A stretch of 64,000 bases of DNA from Pleodorina starrii (GCA_030267565.1 BRXU01000012.1:1238501-1302500); one strand, 5' to 3'; positions 1 to 13,636 are shown, counted from the first letter of the stretch. The notes: generated from the sequence alone by a model not told the origin. Program-made: numbers and translations.

Positions 1-3000
1 CCACCCCAAAGCTGAACACATCGGTGGCCAGGCTGAAACACGTGTCCCGCATGGCCTGGAGGATGAGGGTGAGGGGGAGAGGAGAATAGGTGTTCAGTGA
101 GTACGAGCCGAGCCATCATCACAACCTGACCCCAGCGTGGTGGGAAGGGGGGCGGAGGGCAAGGAAAGGGGCCGGGTCTGTTGTCGGGCGGTCATGAGAA
201 CAGAGGTCGGGCTTTGGATTACGTAAGGTTTGGCTGCGACACGGGCTGGGGAGGCGGAGCATGACCAGCCGCCGGGGGCTGTGGGCAGAGTGAGGGAGAA
301 GACCAAAGCAATTGCGCCACGCGCCGCCTGGGGAGGGGAGGGGACCGTTGGGCGCGGCGCCGCGCGGTTGGGCGCAGCGCGCCTCTGCAATCCGCAGGCT
401 CGAGCTCTCCCCCTTCAGCTCGCCCCCCAGCTCCCCCCAGCCCGCCAGACCCCGCATCCCCGGCGCCCCGCAGTTCCACTCACCTCTGGCGGCATGTGCG
501 ACACCGTTCCATGTATCCCCTGCCTCATCTCGTCCTCCCCGGGTGCCAGCACCATGGCCAACCCGAAGTCCGCCACCTTGGCGGTGAAGCCGTGAGGCCG
601 GTCAGAGCTGACGTCGACCTTTTGGAGCAACACGTTCTCGGCCTGGGAGAGGAGTCCGGGGGTAGGGTGGGGTGCGGTGGGGGGCCGAAAGTAAGAATGC
701 AGTAATTTTACCATCTGATAGCGAGGGCGGATGAGGGACAGATTCGATTCGTGGGGCAGAAGGGAGCAGGGAGAGAAGAGGATGGCGCCAAGTGCCAAGT
801 TGAAGATCAGATACCGTTCACCCAGGGGAGCGGGAGAGGGAGCGGGACAGAGGAAAGCCGTTGGCAACAGGTTGGCAGGAGGTTGGCAGGGGCTTGCTTC
901 AAGGGGCCGGGAGGAAGGGCGGGGCAGGGCCAAGCCGCATCACAACTCTGGGCCGGCCCATGCCTTTCAAGCGATGCGCCATGTTTAGAAGCACATGGGG
1001 TTGCCGAATGCGCGGCGTTCCGTCGCGCGTGTGAGCGGGTCGCGGGAGGGCCCAGCCGTCCACCAGCCGAATGAGGACTGGTCCAGCGCGCAACCACACG
1101 GCCACCTCAACCTCTGACTCACCCACCCTCTCTCTCGTCTTGGTGAGGTTACAGGTATGTTCTATTGTTATTAGTATTGCTGCTTTGCTGGGCTCCAGGT
1201 CCGCTCGCTAACGCCGTCTCCGTCCCTCCGCTGCGGTATCTTCTTTTTTTATCGCCCTGGCACCCCACCCCACCCTCGCACCCCACCAACCCACCTTGAG
1301 GTCGGCGTGGATTATCCTCAGTGCCGCCAGGTACTTCATTCCGTTGGCAATGTCCAGGGCCACCCGGTACAGCAGCGTTAGGCTCTCAGGGGAGGGGGAG
1401 GAAGGACTGTACCGGGAGGGGGGGGGCGGGGACGTGCACACCAGAGCACCGTGGGAGGGGGGAAAGTGGGGGGCAGGGGCAGGTCGTGAATCAAAGAGGG
1501 AAAGGAGGGTAGCGACTTTGGCATATGCGTGCCCAGGCAGCTAGATACCTGGAGACAGGCGCGGGTGTTGGAACAGGCAGTGGTGCAGGGAAGGGCAGTC
1601 AGTATTCTCGTGGCTTCGTTGGGCGGCTCCTGGCCCCAGCTACGAAGCAGCATTGTCAGCAGTCTGGGGATGCCGTCTCCACTGGGCCCTACCCTCCGCG
1701 GGAACTTGTTGCGCCCGTCGTTCGACGCAAGCCACCAGTCACCCCAAGCGAAGTTCGGTAACGATCGGGAGGCAGAAACTTCCAACGGTCATCCAAGACA
1801 ACTGCTTCTGCTCTCACAGCTTTTGCTTCTCCTCCAATAGCTGGTCCTGGTCCTGCATTTACTTGGTTGTTCAGGGGGGTGGTTGCTGCAACCCGTCCTA
1901 ACTTTGCACTGCACTTCAAAACCCTAAAACCCCAGCCTGCACCCACCCGACCCATGCCGCCAGTCCGTGTTTGCGCTTCCCCAGCGCGTCCTTGAGCGTG
2001 CCCAGCTCGCAGAACTCCTGCACCATGACCGTCATGAAGCGCTGCCGCCCACCACCACGGCCGCCTCCGCCCATGCCGCCTCCGCCGCCCCTGCGGCTCA
2101 GCTTGGCTGCCAGGCGCCCCGGCTGCAGGCTGCCCGTGCAGGCGTCGTATGTGAGCACCACATTGGGGTGCAGCAACATGCGGCTCAGACACGCCTCCAC
2201 TCGGGCCAGCCGCCCGCGCTCCTTCTCCTTGCCCAGCACGCCCGTGCCGTGCTCGATCAGCTTCACAACAACCTACAGCAGGGGGGAAAGGATGGGACAG
2301 GGCAGGGTGGCGAGCAGGCAGGTGACCCAGGGATGAGCGGGGGGGGCCAGCGGCGGCGGAGGCCGCCGGCGGTGGCGGATTCAGTGGACGGCGGCGGCAG
2401 ATTGGCGGTTCGTACTGATTTCAAGAGCACCAGCCGAACGTTCAGTGCACACCGTGCACGGTGTATCGCCCCGTCCCGTCCCGTCCCATCCCGTCGCGTC
2501 CTAGGGGTATCCGGCGCCCTTTTGATTAGCAAGAGCCCCAAGTGCGTTCCGAAGCAGCGTACCGTACCTTGGTGTCGTACAGTCGACCGTGGTACACCAT
2601 TCCCATACTGCCGAAGCCGAGCACTTTGTCGATGTGTATCTGAGGGGCAGCACAGCACACAGCACAGCACAACACAGGCAGGGACCATGGCGCGGGCGGG
2701 TGCGGGGGTGGGGCCCCAACAGAGCGAGGTCCCGTTACGCCAGCGAACAGCCTCTGTGCTGCCTGAGTCCGACTCCAGGCTTTTAGGGGCCCCCAGTGAC
2801 GCGGTTCACTGGCCCGCTCAGCACGCACTCCCCCTCTCCCAACTCCCTCCTGCCCCTCCCCCCACCTCTCCGCCTCCCCCCCTCCCCCCATCCCACCCGC
2901 CCACCCTCCTCACCTCCTCCAGCAGCACTCCCCTCTCATCCTGTACCCTCCGGTTGGCCAGAACCGACTCCTCCACCTCCGCCTCCACCACCTCGCCGCC

Positions 3001-6000
3001 CGACAGCACCGCACCCGCAGACAGCTTGGAGGGCTGCCGCACCGTCGACGGCGCCACATTGGGACGCGGAAGAAATGAGGCGCCGCTCCCCGCCGCGCCG
3101 CCGCTGTTGACCCGCAGCATGACGTTGCGGCCGCCGGCGTTGGAGCCGCTGACCAGCATGGAAGGGCTGTGAGAGGCGACGCTGGCGCGCTGCGCAGTGT
3201 GCGGCTGAGCCGCCTCCGCCGCGGCGGCGGCAACCGCGACGTCGTGGCCGGACTGCATCAGCGCAGCCGCGGCGGCGGCGGCGTCGGAAAGGCTGCCGGC
3301 GCTCTCACAGACGCTGAGGCCGCTGATGGTGTTGCTGGTGGTATGGCAGCTCAGCCCCGAGGCCGTGGAGTTGCGTGCGGCGGCGGAGACCAGCGCCGCT
3401 GTGTCGGGGCCGCTGTACGGCAGCAGCGGCATGGAGAGTCGCGCGGCGAAGACCGCCCGCGGCACCGGCCCGCCGGGCATAAGGCCCGCGGTCACGCCGT
3501 CGCGGGGAGGCGAGGACGAAAGGGAGGAGCTGCCGCCGGCGGCATCAGGCACGACTGCTGCCGCTGCTGCAGCGGCGGATGTGTTTAGGACGGCCAGCAG
3601 TGCAGGCGACGGCGCGCCATCACCATCGCTCAGCGGGTCTATGGGCCCGGACTGGCTGGGCGAGGGACTCGGTAGCTGCAGCACCAGCGCCACGGGATCG
3701 GAGGCATCCGGTGAGGCGGCCTCCCAATGCCGCGTGTGGTTGTGCAGGTTCTGAGCCGACAGCGGCGCCAGGGACTCATAAGCAGCGGTGGCCGCCGCCG
3801 CCGTCGCCGCCGGGGCTCCTGTCGGCGGCCGTGCGCCGACCGCCGCCGGAAGGGGGTCAGACGCCGGGGGCGAGCCGGAAGCCGCAACGGAAGCCGCATC
3901 GCTGGCGGATGATAGCGCCCAGGGACTCGCGGTTCGGCTACGGGACCGCTCCCTCTCCCGCTCAACCTCAGGCAGCACGGGATCTGCCAGGGGCGGTACC
4001 GGGATGTCGTCGCCGCCGTCGTCGCCGCCGGCGCTTGCAGCTGGCGCTGCGGCCGCCGCCGAGGCCCCACCCGCCGGGTCTGGCGAGCCCACGAGGCCAT
4101 ACGGTGCGGCCAGGCCCGGCGCCGCCAACGCCGCCGGCACGGCCGGCGGCAGCGGCGGTGGCAATGACAGCGGGACTATGGGCGCGGCGAAGCGGAAGCT
4201 TGCGGTCTTGCCGGGGCCCGACCCCTGCTCCCGCAAGCGCTTCAGGGCCACAGGGCCGCAGTACGCCGCCTCATCCGCCAACACATCCAGCAGCTCCTGA
4301 TCCGAGTCCGTGTCCTTATCACCACCGCCCGCTCCTCCGCTGCCATCGCCCTGTCGGTTGTCAATGCCACTGACGCTTCCCAGCGCCACGCTGCTGCCGC
4401 GTGCAAGGCTAACCCGCTCCCCATGCCGCGCAAGGCCCAGCAAGCTGTCTACGTGGGCGATGCCGGAACCCGACAGCCGCGTAGAGGCGCCGCCCATGCC
4501 GGCGACGGAGGGGGCACCGGCGGCGGCAGCGCCGCCACTGGAACCGTTGGATCCCAGCAAGCTTGGCGGCAGGCTGGCAAGCCCGTCGATAGAAATGATC
4601 GACGCCGCCACGCGACTGGGGATACTCTCGTCACCGTCACGCGGCCAGATGTCCACGGTAGCTCGGGCCAAGTCGGCCGAGTCCATGGAACGGCGGTCGC
4701 CGCGGCTGCCGCTGCCGCGGTCTCCGGCAATGAGGCAGCGCGGCGAACCGCCGCTGGCATCGCTGCCACCACAGCCGCCGACGTCCAGGGACGACCGTTC
4801 GGGGCGGGCGGCGTGCGTGCGCCCGCCGGCGAAGGACAGCTCAGACGCGGAGCGCCAGGCAGTGCGGTGGTGCGGTGGCGAGCCGCCGACCGCACCCACT
4901 TGATACACGGTGACGTCGGCTGCGGCCGCGTCAATGATAAGGCCCCTCGAAGCCACCGCCGCCGCGTTCGTGGCGGCGCTATCCGCCACCGTCGCTGCGA
5001 ACGCAGCGTCGGCGGCGCCGCTTCCGCCGCCAAAGCTGTCTCTTCCGCCGCTACAGGCGTCAGATATGCCGGCGCTTTGTGACGCTAGTGGCGAAGCCGC
5101 CGCCTTCGCCGCCGCCGCCGACCCGGGCGACGACGAGACACGGATTTCCCTGCCGGCACTGTGGCGGCTGGTCAAGCTGCTGCCTCGTGCTGATCCCACC
5201 GCCGCCGCCAGCCCCTCCTCCACGTCCTCCTCCTGCTCCTCGAGGACATTCTCCAGCGTACGACTGCCCGCAGAGCCGCCAGATGAGATGCGCGGCAGAG
5301 CGCCCCCTGCGAGGCCGCTGGCCCCACCAGCGCTGCCGCCGCTCGACTCCTGGGGGAATGAGATGGGCCGGGGCCGCCGGGCGCGACGGGTTGCATTAAA
5401 GGGTTGGGCGTCGAAACCCCCCTTAAGATCGCTGGGAGAGGATCCCCGCACGGCCATGGGCATAGGCGCGAACTGCAAGTACGGGGTCGTCGCGTGGTGG
5501 CCGCAACCATCCATCATCATCAGCACCGCGTTGGGTGTGGGGGGCAGTTCCTCTGGTGCTCTGGCCATAGGCAGCGCCCGAGTCATGCACCGAGCCCTTG
5601 CGCCACCCGGTCAAAAGCCGCCCGCAGGCCGCGGAAGACCATGTCCGAAGCTGCAGGAGCAGCCTCCGCGGCCGCAGCCGCGCCCAACCCGCTACCCATT
5701 CCATTTGCCGCATCTGCCGCCAGCCCCGGCGCGAGCAGGCAGCAAAGAGCGTAGCGGCAACCGTAACGAACAAACAAAGGCAGCAGCAGCAGCCATCACA
5801 GCATCACCCTATCCCCCGAGCGACCCATCCACCCACCTGCTGCACCAGCGCAAATCGGCTCTTGGTGCGGGCCAGCCGGCGGAAGTGGTGGTTGGAAGCG
5901 ACTCGCTGCAGGGAGCGTTCGCTCAGGCTCTTGCACAGCCGCACTGAACGATCATCGCCGGCCGCCGCCGCCGCCGGGTCGGCCGCCGCGCCCGGCGCAC

Positions 6001-9000
6001 GGCTCAGATGGACCGCCGAGTAGCCGCTGCCATCGCAAGAGCTAAAAGTGCTGCCGACGGACGCAGCGGCGCCGACCCCGACCCTTGCGGGCGGGGAGGT
6101 CGGCGAGTGGCCGCCGGCGCCCGCCACATGAGCCGAAGCGACCTCGGCCGTGGGAGGCCCATGTGGATCTGCTCCGTAGAGCAGCGCGCTGTCGCTGTCA
6201 AGGAATCGCGCTCCTGACGGATTCGGGGAGATGGCTACGGTGGCGGGGAGCGATGTGCACGCGCCCGCGCCAGAGGGCCCAGCGGCGGCGGTGTCGCCCG
6301 CGGCGGCCGTAAGCGGCTCCGCAGCCATCATCGCCTGCCACGCCTGTTTGGGGACAGTAATACACGGTCACCATGGTTGTTGAGCGGCGACTGCCTGTCG
6401 TGGAACCAATGGCAGCGAGTGTGTGCAAATCTGCGCGCGCCCTCACCCTACACCTCTTGTCCGATTGCTCCCAGCGTCCCAGGGAGCCTACAGGGCTCCC
6501 TACTTGCTACAATACGGTAACCACCCCTACAATGACCGGCCGCCCGCCCGTCCCTGCTCGCCTGCATCAACGACGCCCTCCGGTGCTCCTGGTGCGGCAG
6601 TTGCGACCAGTGCCGCCGGCCGCCCGCGAACATACCGTCACCGCTCCGAAACCCCGTCTCGCCGGCGGATCGAGAGCGCTGCACATGGTGCACCCGCCCG
6701 CCGCATTCCGGCGAGTGGGCGGGAACCGCCGCCGCCGCCGCGCATGTAGCAGCAGCCGCGGCGGCGGCAGCGGCCCCGCCGTTGCGTCCGGCGGAGGCGC
6801 CCACACTCGCTCGGTGGCTGTCGCCAGACGACGGTCCGTTGGTCACCTCCATTACCGACATCGACGGTCGCTCCCGGCGCGATGCCAGTGTGGTGGCTGA
6901 CACCGACGAAGACGCGGACGACCATGGACGGCTGGATGTCCTGCTACGGCCACACACCGCGGTTGCGCCAGCGGCGCCCGCCGATGACCCCACCGCCGCC
7001 GGCGATGGCAACTGCTGGTCCAAGAACAGTTCACTGTGCCTGTCGAGCGCGACGCTTCCGGCGACGGTGAGGCCGTCGCTGCTGGTCGTCGTCGCTCCTG
7101 CCGCCGGCGCCGAAACCGCCGATGACAGGGCCGATGGCGACGTCGGCTCACTGGCATGAACCGGCTGCGCCATCGTCCCATCCACCGCCCTCGCTTGCTG
7201 GAGAGAATGCCCCGCACTAGGCAAGACACCCTGCGCCTGCAGTTGTTCTTGCTGCTGCTGCCGCCACAGCAGCAGCTGCTGATGCATGGTGTATATGGAC
7301 CGCTGCAACGGCGGTTCGTGCTGCGATGCCTCCTCCGCGCCGCGTGCTGGCGCCGCGTTCGAAAAACTCCTAGTCCGGAGAACCATCCGCCGTCCGCCGG
7401 CGCGCCCACGGCCGGGCCCTGCGCCCGCACCCGCGTCCGCAAACAGGCCCATGCTGCCTTCCCGCGGGACGGCTGCAGCTACCTCCGGCACCGCCGCTGC
7501 ATGCGACGTTCGGTTGAGCGCGCGGGCAGGGCCGCCGGTGGCTGCGTCGACAGGTACAGCGGTGGCGGCGCCATTCCCGGCGAAATGGATCTTTGAGATC
7601 GCCGCAAAACGGTCCAGGGAAATGGCGAGCTCCGGATGGGAACGCCGCAGCGCCCGCAGCGCCCGGAGCTGCTGCATGGCCTCGTCCTCGCTCTCCTCGC
7701 TGTACGGAGATGGTACAGCAATCGGCTGCGAGCCCAGGCGCTGCTCGTCGAGCTCCGGCGGGGGGAGGTGCGAAGGCTGCGGTCGCGATGCGGCGTGTGT
7801 ACGGGCGAGGAGAGTAGAGGATTGCAAGCGTATGTCAAGCGGGCAAGGATTGGGAGTTGGCCTTGCCAGAGGATGGGGTATTGGTTTCGCTGCCTGGCGC
7901 ATCACGAAAGCTTGGCATGGCTGTGGGGCAGGGTGCAGTGCCGCCTGCCCAGTTACGCTGAGCCGGCCCACGTGCATGTACGGAAGCTCACAGACCCTTG
8001 TACCCCTCTCACCCCACCTTTGGGGCGATCCAAACCGCCCTCTTTCCCCAGGGCAAGCTCTCTCGCCGCCGCCCCGCCGGCCTCCTAGAGCATCCTACCC
8101 ACTGCAAACGCCGGCACCTTCCTCCACCCGACGCCCTGACGCCGTAACCTATTCCTCTCAATCGCTTCTCTCTTCCTCTCGTAAGGACAGCTCCCTTCTC
8201 AGGTCACTCACCGAGCCGCCGTCCGTGGTCGCCAGCTCCACCAGCACGCGGCTACGTTCCGGTGATAGCGCGGTGAACGTCCTGGAGCGCTGAAGCCGCT
8301 GTCGCCGTGCCAGCGAGCGGCTCGCCACCGCCGCCGAAGCCGAGGGCCCCGTCCCCGCCTCAGATTCCCTTGCCGTCTCTGCTGAAGCCCCTACCCGTGC
8401 AGCCGCCGCAGGCCTCTCAGTTGCCGCCTGCGCAACCTGGCAATCGTATGCAGCCCCCGGCCGCGGCACCGCCGTGGCGGCCGTGAGCCCAAAGGCGGCC
8501 TCCGCCGCCGCCGCGACCGCAGCAGGCGCGCCGTGGCCGCGTCCCGCTTCACCAAACCCGCTGTATCTGCGGACAGATGCGCTTGGCGGCTGCGCCCCCG
8601 GAGATAAGCGCATGTGGGGCAGCTGGTGATGCGGCGCGGCAACGTGCGGTGGGACGGGCCAGAGATGAGAGCTTTGGTGTTGCAGCTGCGTGTACACTGC
8701 CTGCGACTGCAGCTGCTGCTGGTTCTGGTTCTGGTAGTGCACGAGGTCACCGGTAGGCGGCCCCGCGGGGCTTACTATCCCGGCCCCGCCAACGCCGCAA
8801 CCCCTGGCGCCGTCCACAGTCCCGCGCAGCTGCAGCGGCGCCGGCATCGCCATCGACGCCAGCGCGGCACCGCAGTGCTTTGACGCTGTAGGGGCGTGGA
8901 GGTGGAGCCAAGGTGCCGCCTGCCCTCCCGCCCCTTGCCTCCCCGCTTTGGTCCCCTGCTGACTGCCGTTGCTCAGCCGCCCCTCCTCCAGCGGACGCCC

Positions 9001-10227
9001 CGGCGCAGGAACGGGCACTTCCGCGACGTCAATGGAAACACGCCCCGACGGCCCCTTTCCATATCGACCGCCAGCGCAGCGGGACCACACCGAAGTGAAG
9101 CTGTCGTGTTTGCCCACGCCTCCACACCTATCATCACCACCACCGCTGCTGCTCTCGTGATCGCCGCCACCGCCGCTCCATCGGCAGCCGCCGCGGCTGC
9201 TGCCGTCGGCAAAGGCCGAAACGGCTCCGGTGGGAGGGCCGTCCTTGGCCGTCGGGCCCCACGGCTCCGCCGGCTGGCCGAATTGGTAGTTGGGGCTCAT
9301 GAGCCCGCTGTAGCTGGCGCGTGGTTCATCGCGGACCTCGTCCGCGGCTGACGGTGCAGTACTGCCTCCGGTGAAGAGCCACAGCAGCAGCTCGTCATCT
9401 GTCTGGCAGGCAGTGGTGGTCGTGGCTGCGCCCAGGGACCTGGGGCCGGCCGGCCCGGGGATACCACCGTCATGTAGCGTCTCCTGGCTGGCCGTCCTCC
9501 AAGGGCTGCACGCGCCAGCGGCAGTGCATCCCACTGGCGCGTCCAGCGGGTCATCGCTGCGCGGGCGGAGCGAGCTGGCATCTAGCTGTGGAAAGTGCAC
9601 ATCCCGCCCGGCCGCGAGTCTTAAGGCTGCTGTCGTCGTGGCTGCTGCGGTTGCTGCATCCGCAGCAACACCAGGATGCGAGTGCCACCGGCAGCGGCCT
9701 GAGAAACCGGGCCCCACAGGCGGACAGGAGCAGTCTTCTGGAGCCTCGCCCCGCTCGTTGATCCGGCGCAATGCCTCTAGGAAAGCGGCATCTGCTGGCG
9801 GAATTGCTGCTGCCGCTGCGGCCCCGCCCTGCCGCTGCGCCATGGCCTGGCCCGACCAAAGCACGCCAGGCAGCAACCAAATTGCTGGGGCGAGGATGCC
9901 AACGCAAAGTGCACAAACGACGAAGTTGTACGTGTAGACTCCGTCTGGGTGAAAAAGAATGTGCACTCCGCAAATAAGGGCCGTCTGCAATAACTGCAAA
10001 GCGGCCACCAGAGCCAGCACTCCTCTTCGCTTGTGTTTCTGCACAAGACATGTTCATCAGGTTGTGTAGATTGCATGAAAACGGCGGAGGAAACTCACCC
10101 GTATCGACAGCTGCCAAAACAATGCCGTCACAGCCAACCGTGAGATGTTCTCCAAAGCGCCATGCCGCGATGCCAGCAAGGCCAAGAACGAAGCGCTGCG
10201 GAGCAAGATCTGCTTCGGCGTCTGCAT
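1..10227 (-). CDS. Membrane-anchored TKL-type protein kinase (3' end beyond window)
   Basis: Spliced minus-strand gene; the C-terminal half of the kinase lies outside the window. Exons 5' to 3': 10227-10099, 10038-8212, 7776-about 6454, 6343-5837, about 5550-2914, 2639-2568, 2272-1947, 1382-1295, 642-484, 55-<1. The start ATG at 10227 has an in-frame TAG just upstream and gives a phase-0 junction with exon 2. Residues about 49-71 and 79-103 are strongly hydrophobic, probably two membrane helices. About 2,000 Ala/Ser/Gly-rich, low-complexity residues follow, and then the kinase domain: glycine loop GFGSMGMV (exon at 2639), VVVK lysine (exon at 2272), HADLK catalytic loop, AEN, DFG and MPPE (in place of APE), then the helix-F motif TDVFSFGV at the window edge. 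HAD instead of HRD makes it non-RD. A Gly-rich insert separates beta4 and beta5. The junctions near 6454 and 5550-5780 are not resolved. Serine/threonine specificity is inferred from TKL-like features. Confidence 0.82.
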
Positions 10228-12109
10228 TCGCCACTAACGTGAGTTCAGCGGGGGAACAGTACAACGAGCCCGACGAGGTGCACTTGTCCTCAGCGCCAGC
10301 CAAGAGCCTGCCGAGGTAGCCGCCGTAGGCAGCGAGAACTTAGAAATGAACGCCCCGCAAATGCAGGCCAGGACACCTATACATCCAGCGCGGGCGTCAG
10401 TTGTCAAGGCGCTGTGCTGATACTAATTGCCCGCAGACGATCCTACCCGCACTGAGCAGTGCGCACATCAATGAAAATTTATGAAGCAGGCTGCATATTA
10501 CCACAGCTAGGGCAACAGCTGCCAAGGACTGCTTCATCTGCCGCACACTTCCTTCTGCCTCTGCTGCCGGACCTTCGGCGTGTGCGTCCTTTCCTTGGCT
10601 TTTACACGTGTAGGGCAGGCAAGGCGCGCCTTATCATCGCGTTTACGCCTGCTGAGACTGTCCGCTGTGGGCCTGATCCAGAACACTTGCGCCGGGTTAC
10701 CTAACCTTATTTCAAGCATACATCAAACCCTATCACATACCGCGACCCCTGAAACGCGCTTGCTGAGGAGAGTGCGGAATTCGATGCCGTACGCAAGCGA
10801 ATGGGTATTTTCCTAGTATACAGGACTTTAGTACAAACTGACAAGTTCGGACAAAGGACAACTTAGGGTGTCATAAAAATAGGCTTGGCAATTGCGTGTT
10901 TTGTCATCAGGAATTGCTGATGTGTCGTACGGCGTGGCAAGGCTCCTTCGCGCGCTTTGTGCTCCTACGCCATTCCAGAATCTTATGGGCACATATGGGT
11001 GTAATGGGCACATATTGGTGTGAACGAGCAGGACGAAGCTGCAGGGGTCTTGAGGATTCCGCAGGAATATGTAAGGGACGCCCATTATCCACGCGAAGTA
11101 ACCGACAGTATACCTGTCCGCTCTCACAGGCTCACCGCGTTGCCGCAGAGTTTGGGCAGCGGCGTGGGGAGCGGGGAACCGCGGCGCGGCGGCGGGGGCA
11201 GCTGGGGGAGGAGTGGGAGCATCCGAGGGACACTGCGGTGCGCCCCTCCCTTCCCTCGGTGGCAGGACCGCTGCCGACCTGCTGCCGACCTGGCCTCTCG
11301 CAAGGTACGTGGCCAGGGGTCCGGCGTGAAAGCGCAGACGGTGATGGATGTGCACGGTGGAGGGGATGAGTTCCCTGGCTGGGCCCCTTCTGCAGGAGGT
11401 GAGGAGGCTGCTGGTGGGGGATATATAGTTTTCGGCGTCGCCGCAGCTGCGGGAGCGGGAGCCTGTGGCTCTGAGATGGCTGGCGCAGGGTTTCCTTCAG
11501 GCAGCACAGTCGCCAACCCCTTGCAGAGTAAAAGGTTATTCTTAACACCACAAAGACCAACCGTGCAGCCACTCTCCTGTGCACACCCGGCAAGCCAGCG
11601 GCTACCATGCGATACCTAGCAGAGCGCGGTACTGAGCGACCACCATCCAGCCCCAGGCCCTGCAGGTCTGTCCCCTGGGCGGGCAGCGGACTCGGCCGCA
11701 GCGCCTGCCGGAGCCGGGCGCGGGACATGCCTCGCAGGCAGTTATCGTCGTTGGCGGCCAGTAGACGGGCAAGGCAGGGCTCGCAAACAGCGTTGGCGAT
11801 AGCAGCAAGGCGCTGGTCGTGTTCGTGGACCCGATGACGGGCGCCAAGGCCAACCGGGCCGTCGACCGGTGGCTTCTTCACGCACGTCTTTTCCCGCTCG
11901 AATCTGGCAGCACGCCTCCTCACTGTCCTCACCGTAGCTGTGGCTTTGTTGAGGCTCACACGGACAAGTGCGAACCCAGGCGGGTCGCGGACAAGTTGTA
12001 ACATGTGCCAGTATAACGCGAGCGAAGGACTATCCTGCTTGCTCTTTGAAGCCGTTTTCTGTCGGACTGCGACTTGCAAATGCGAAACCACCACAGCCCC
12101 AGTGGACAT

Positions 12110-12294
12110 CAGCATCTTTGTTTGGCTGACGGAGCAGCTCCCTTGCAACATTAAGAATCAGAGCTGTGAGGCCTTATGAATATGTTTCTTGGTAAAATGG
12201 TTCGCCGGCGACACGCTGAACCTGTTGGGGTGTCTCATTCAAGGCCAGCAGCTGCCAACCACCACCATCCTGGCAGCACACTTCATGATTATGG
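12110..12294 (+). pseudogene. Broken duplicate of a PQ-loop transporter exon
   Basis: These 185 bases are near-identical to 15049-15242 inside exon 1 of the intact PQ-loop gene about 2.9 kb downstream, in the same orientation. The copy begins at CAGCATCTTTGTTTGGCTG and ends at GTGATTATGG-like sequence, with unrelated DNA on both sides, so only part of one exon was copied. It lacks 9 bases exactly at the PQ motif (QLPQFIS becomes QLPC) and carries an in-frame TGA at 12177-12179. It cannot encode a working transporter. High identity points to a recent duplication. Confidence 0.85.
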
Positions 12295-12479
12295 TGTCAC
12301 GACACACCACGTAGTTGACACAGCGCGTCAAATGCGTCAGTTTCGCTGTTCTTGCCACTCTTAGTCAATTTGGTTAGTTGCAGTCAGTTGGGCGGTTAGA
12401 ACGCCGAAAGGTGAAGAGTGCGCCCCGCTACTGTGAGCACACGTGACTCTTGTGTGGGTGCGGGACTGCCCAGCCTGGT

Positions 12480-12673
12480 GGCGTCTTTTCTGTTGGGAGG
12501 ATTTGACGACAGTGGACCTTGCGGCGTTCTTGCTGCTTGTGTAGGCTAGGGATTGGTGGGCCTGATGGCGCGGTGGGCTTGGTGCTGGTGGGCCTTGGTG
12601 GCTTTGCGTTTGGCACCCCTTTGCGGGTGCCCCTGGGGGAGGATGAACAGTCTGTCTAGCCTGTACGGCTAGC
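12480..12673. repeat. Dispersed repeat, copy 1 (inverted match near 59.95 kb)
   Basis: The stretch matches the reverse complement of 59954-60140, most clearly at 12585-12673, which ends in GTACGGCTAGC, while the partner begins GCTAGCCGTAC. Both contain the block around GGGTGCCCCTGGGG. No coding potential is convincing. It is probably part of a transposable element. Confidence 0.6.
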
Positions 12674-13515
12674 GACCGGTGTGACAACCAGTCCCCCTTG
12701 TAAACTCCGCATCCTAAATCTCGGGCGAGTTCAAAAGGTGTCACATAGCAGCGGTCACATGACAAACTCTCGCAAAGCAGCAAAGCTTCTCTACCTGTAA
12801 TATCTTTCGCTGCTACGTGTCAAGTGTCATTACGGCGTACTTCCGCGTGTTTAACTATCATGTTTGCCAAGGAAACCAGACTCCGCCTCCCTGAGAGCGC
12901 CCCTTCAGGAATGCATTTCGCGAAGGCATGCTTCGCGAAGGCCATTTTGGCACCCAGCAACTGGCTGCGTGGACCCTACAGCGGGACCCTACAGCTACGT
13001 ACGGGGTATGCATAGGCACATAGCGCGCGAGCTCGAAGAGTGCTATATCACGCACGGCCTTGATGTCCCCTGCTTGTTCAATGCAATCCCGTGCTAGGCG
13101 TAATAGCTCAGAGAATTGCGTGGTCATGTGCTCATGTCCACTTATGAATAGCTGCCCAAGTGACCAAAGCTGCTGGGGCACATATAACGAACTGATACAA
13201 GGCAAAGCAGTTATGTGAATAACTTTTATGTGGGCGGGAACAGCGCTGGTCCGCTGGAGCATGCGTGCCGTACTATTTTCCGAAATAGTACGACCTACAA
13301 GCGCACCGGTCCCTCACCACGGTCGGCATTCCCGAATGAGTTTCTCTGCCGGCTAGTTCTGCATAAGGTCAACATGGATCTTAACAAGGCGCTGCTGCTT
13401 CTGATTGGCCGGCCGTGTATCCTCAGAGCGACAATCGCCATCTGCCTACGGTACAGGTATCTATGCCTACGTGTAGCCTCTATATGGTAGCACGAATTAA
13501 CTTTTGGTTCGTTTG

Positions 13516-13636
13516 GTTTGGTACGGTCAAAAGCACGTTTTTTCGACGAACCTATGGCTGTTCGGAGAACAAACTTCCTTGCCCGTTGCTGGGTGCCGGT
13601 GTGCCGAAATAAGCGCTTTTGACCGTACCAAACCAA
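13516..13636. repeat. Small foldback repeat
   Basis: The left arm TTTGGTTTGGTACGGTCAAA (about 13517-13540) is matched by its reverse complement at 13611-13634. About 70 bases lie between them, and they carry one copy of the 13.5-14.7 kb dispersed repeat. This is a MITE-like palindrome and shows no coding potential. Confidence 0.65.

Noticed and set aside
1967..5947. Long plus-strand frames (for example 401 codons at 1967-3172, 345 codons at 4910-5947)
   Set aside because: They lie antisense to the kinase exons with domain motifs; high GC removes stops from opposite frames. Composition is Pro/Arg shadow with no domains.
7286..8293. 335-codon plus-strand frame
   Set aside because: Antisense shadow of the kinase gene's Ala/Ser-rich linker exons.
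10099..10303. Alternative frame and start at 10303 for the kinase's first exon
   Set aside because: The start is TTG, and the frame does not match the phase of exon 2. The frame from ATG 10227 does match and extends the hydrophobic N-terminus.
11132..12151. 339-codon minus-strand frame
   Set aside because: It runs antisense through the PQ-loop duplicate and has no domain. The Cys-containing part (VCEPCLARLLAANDDNC) is protein-like but too weak to call.
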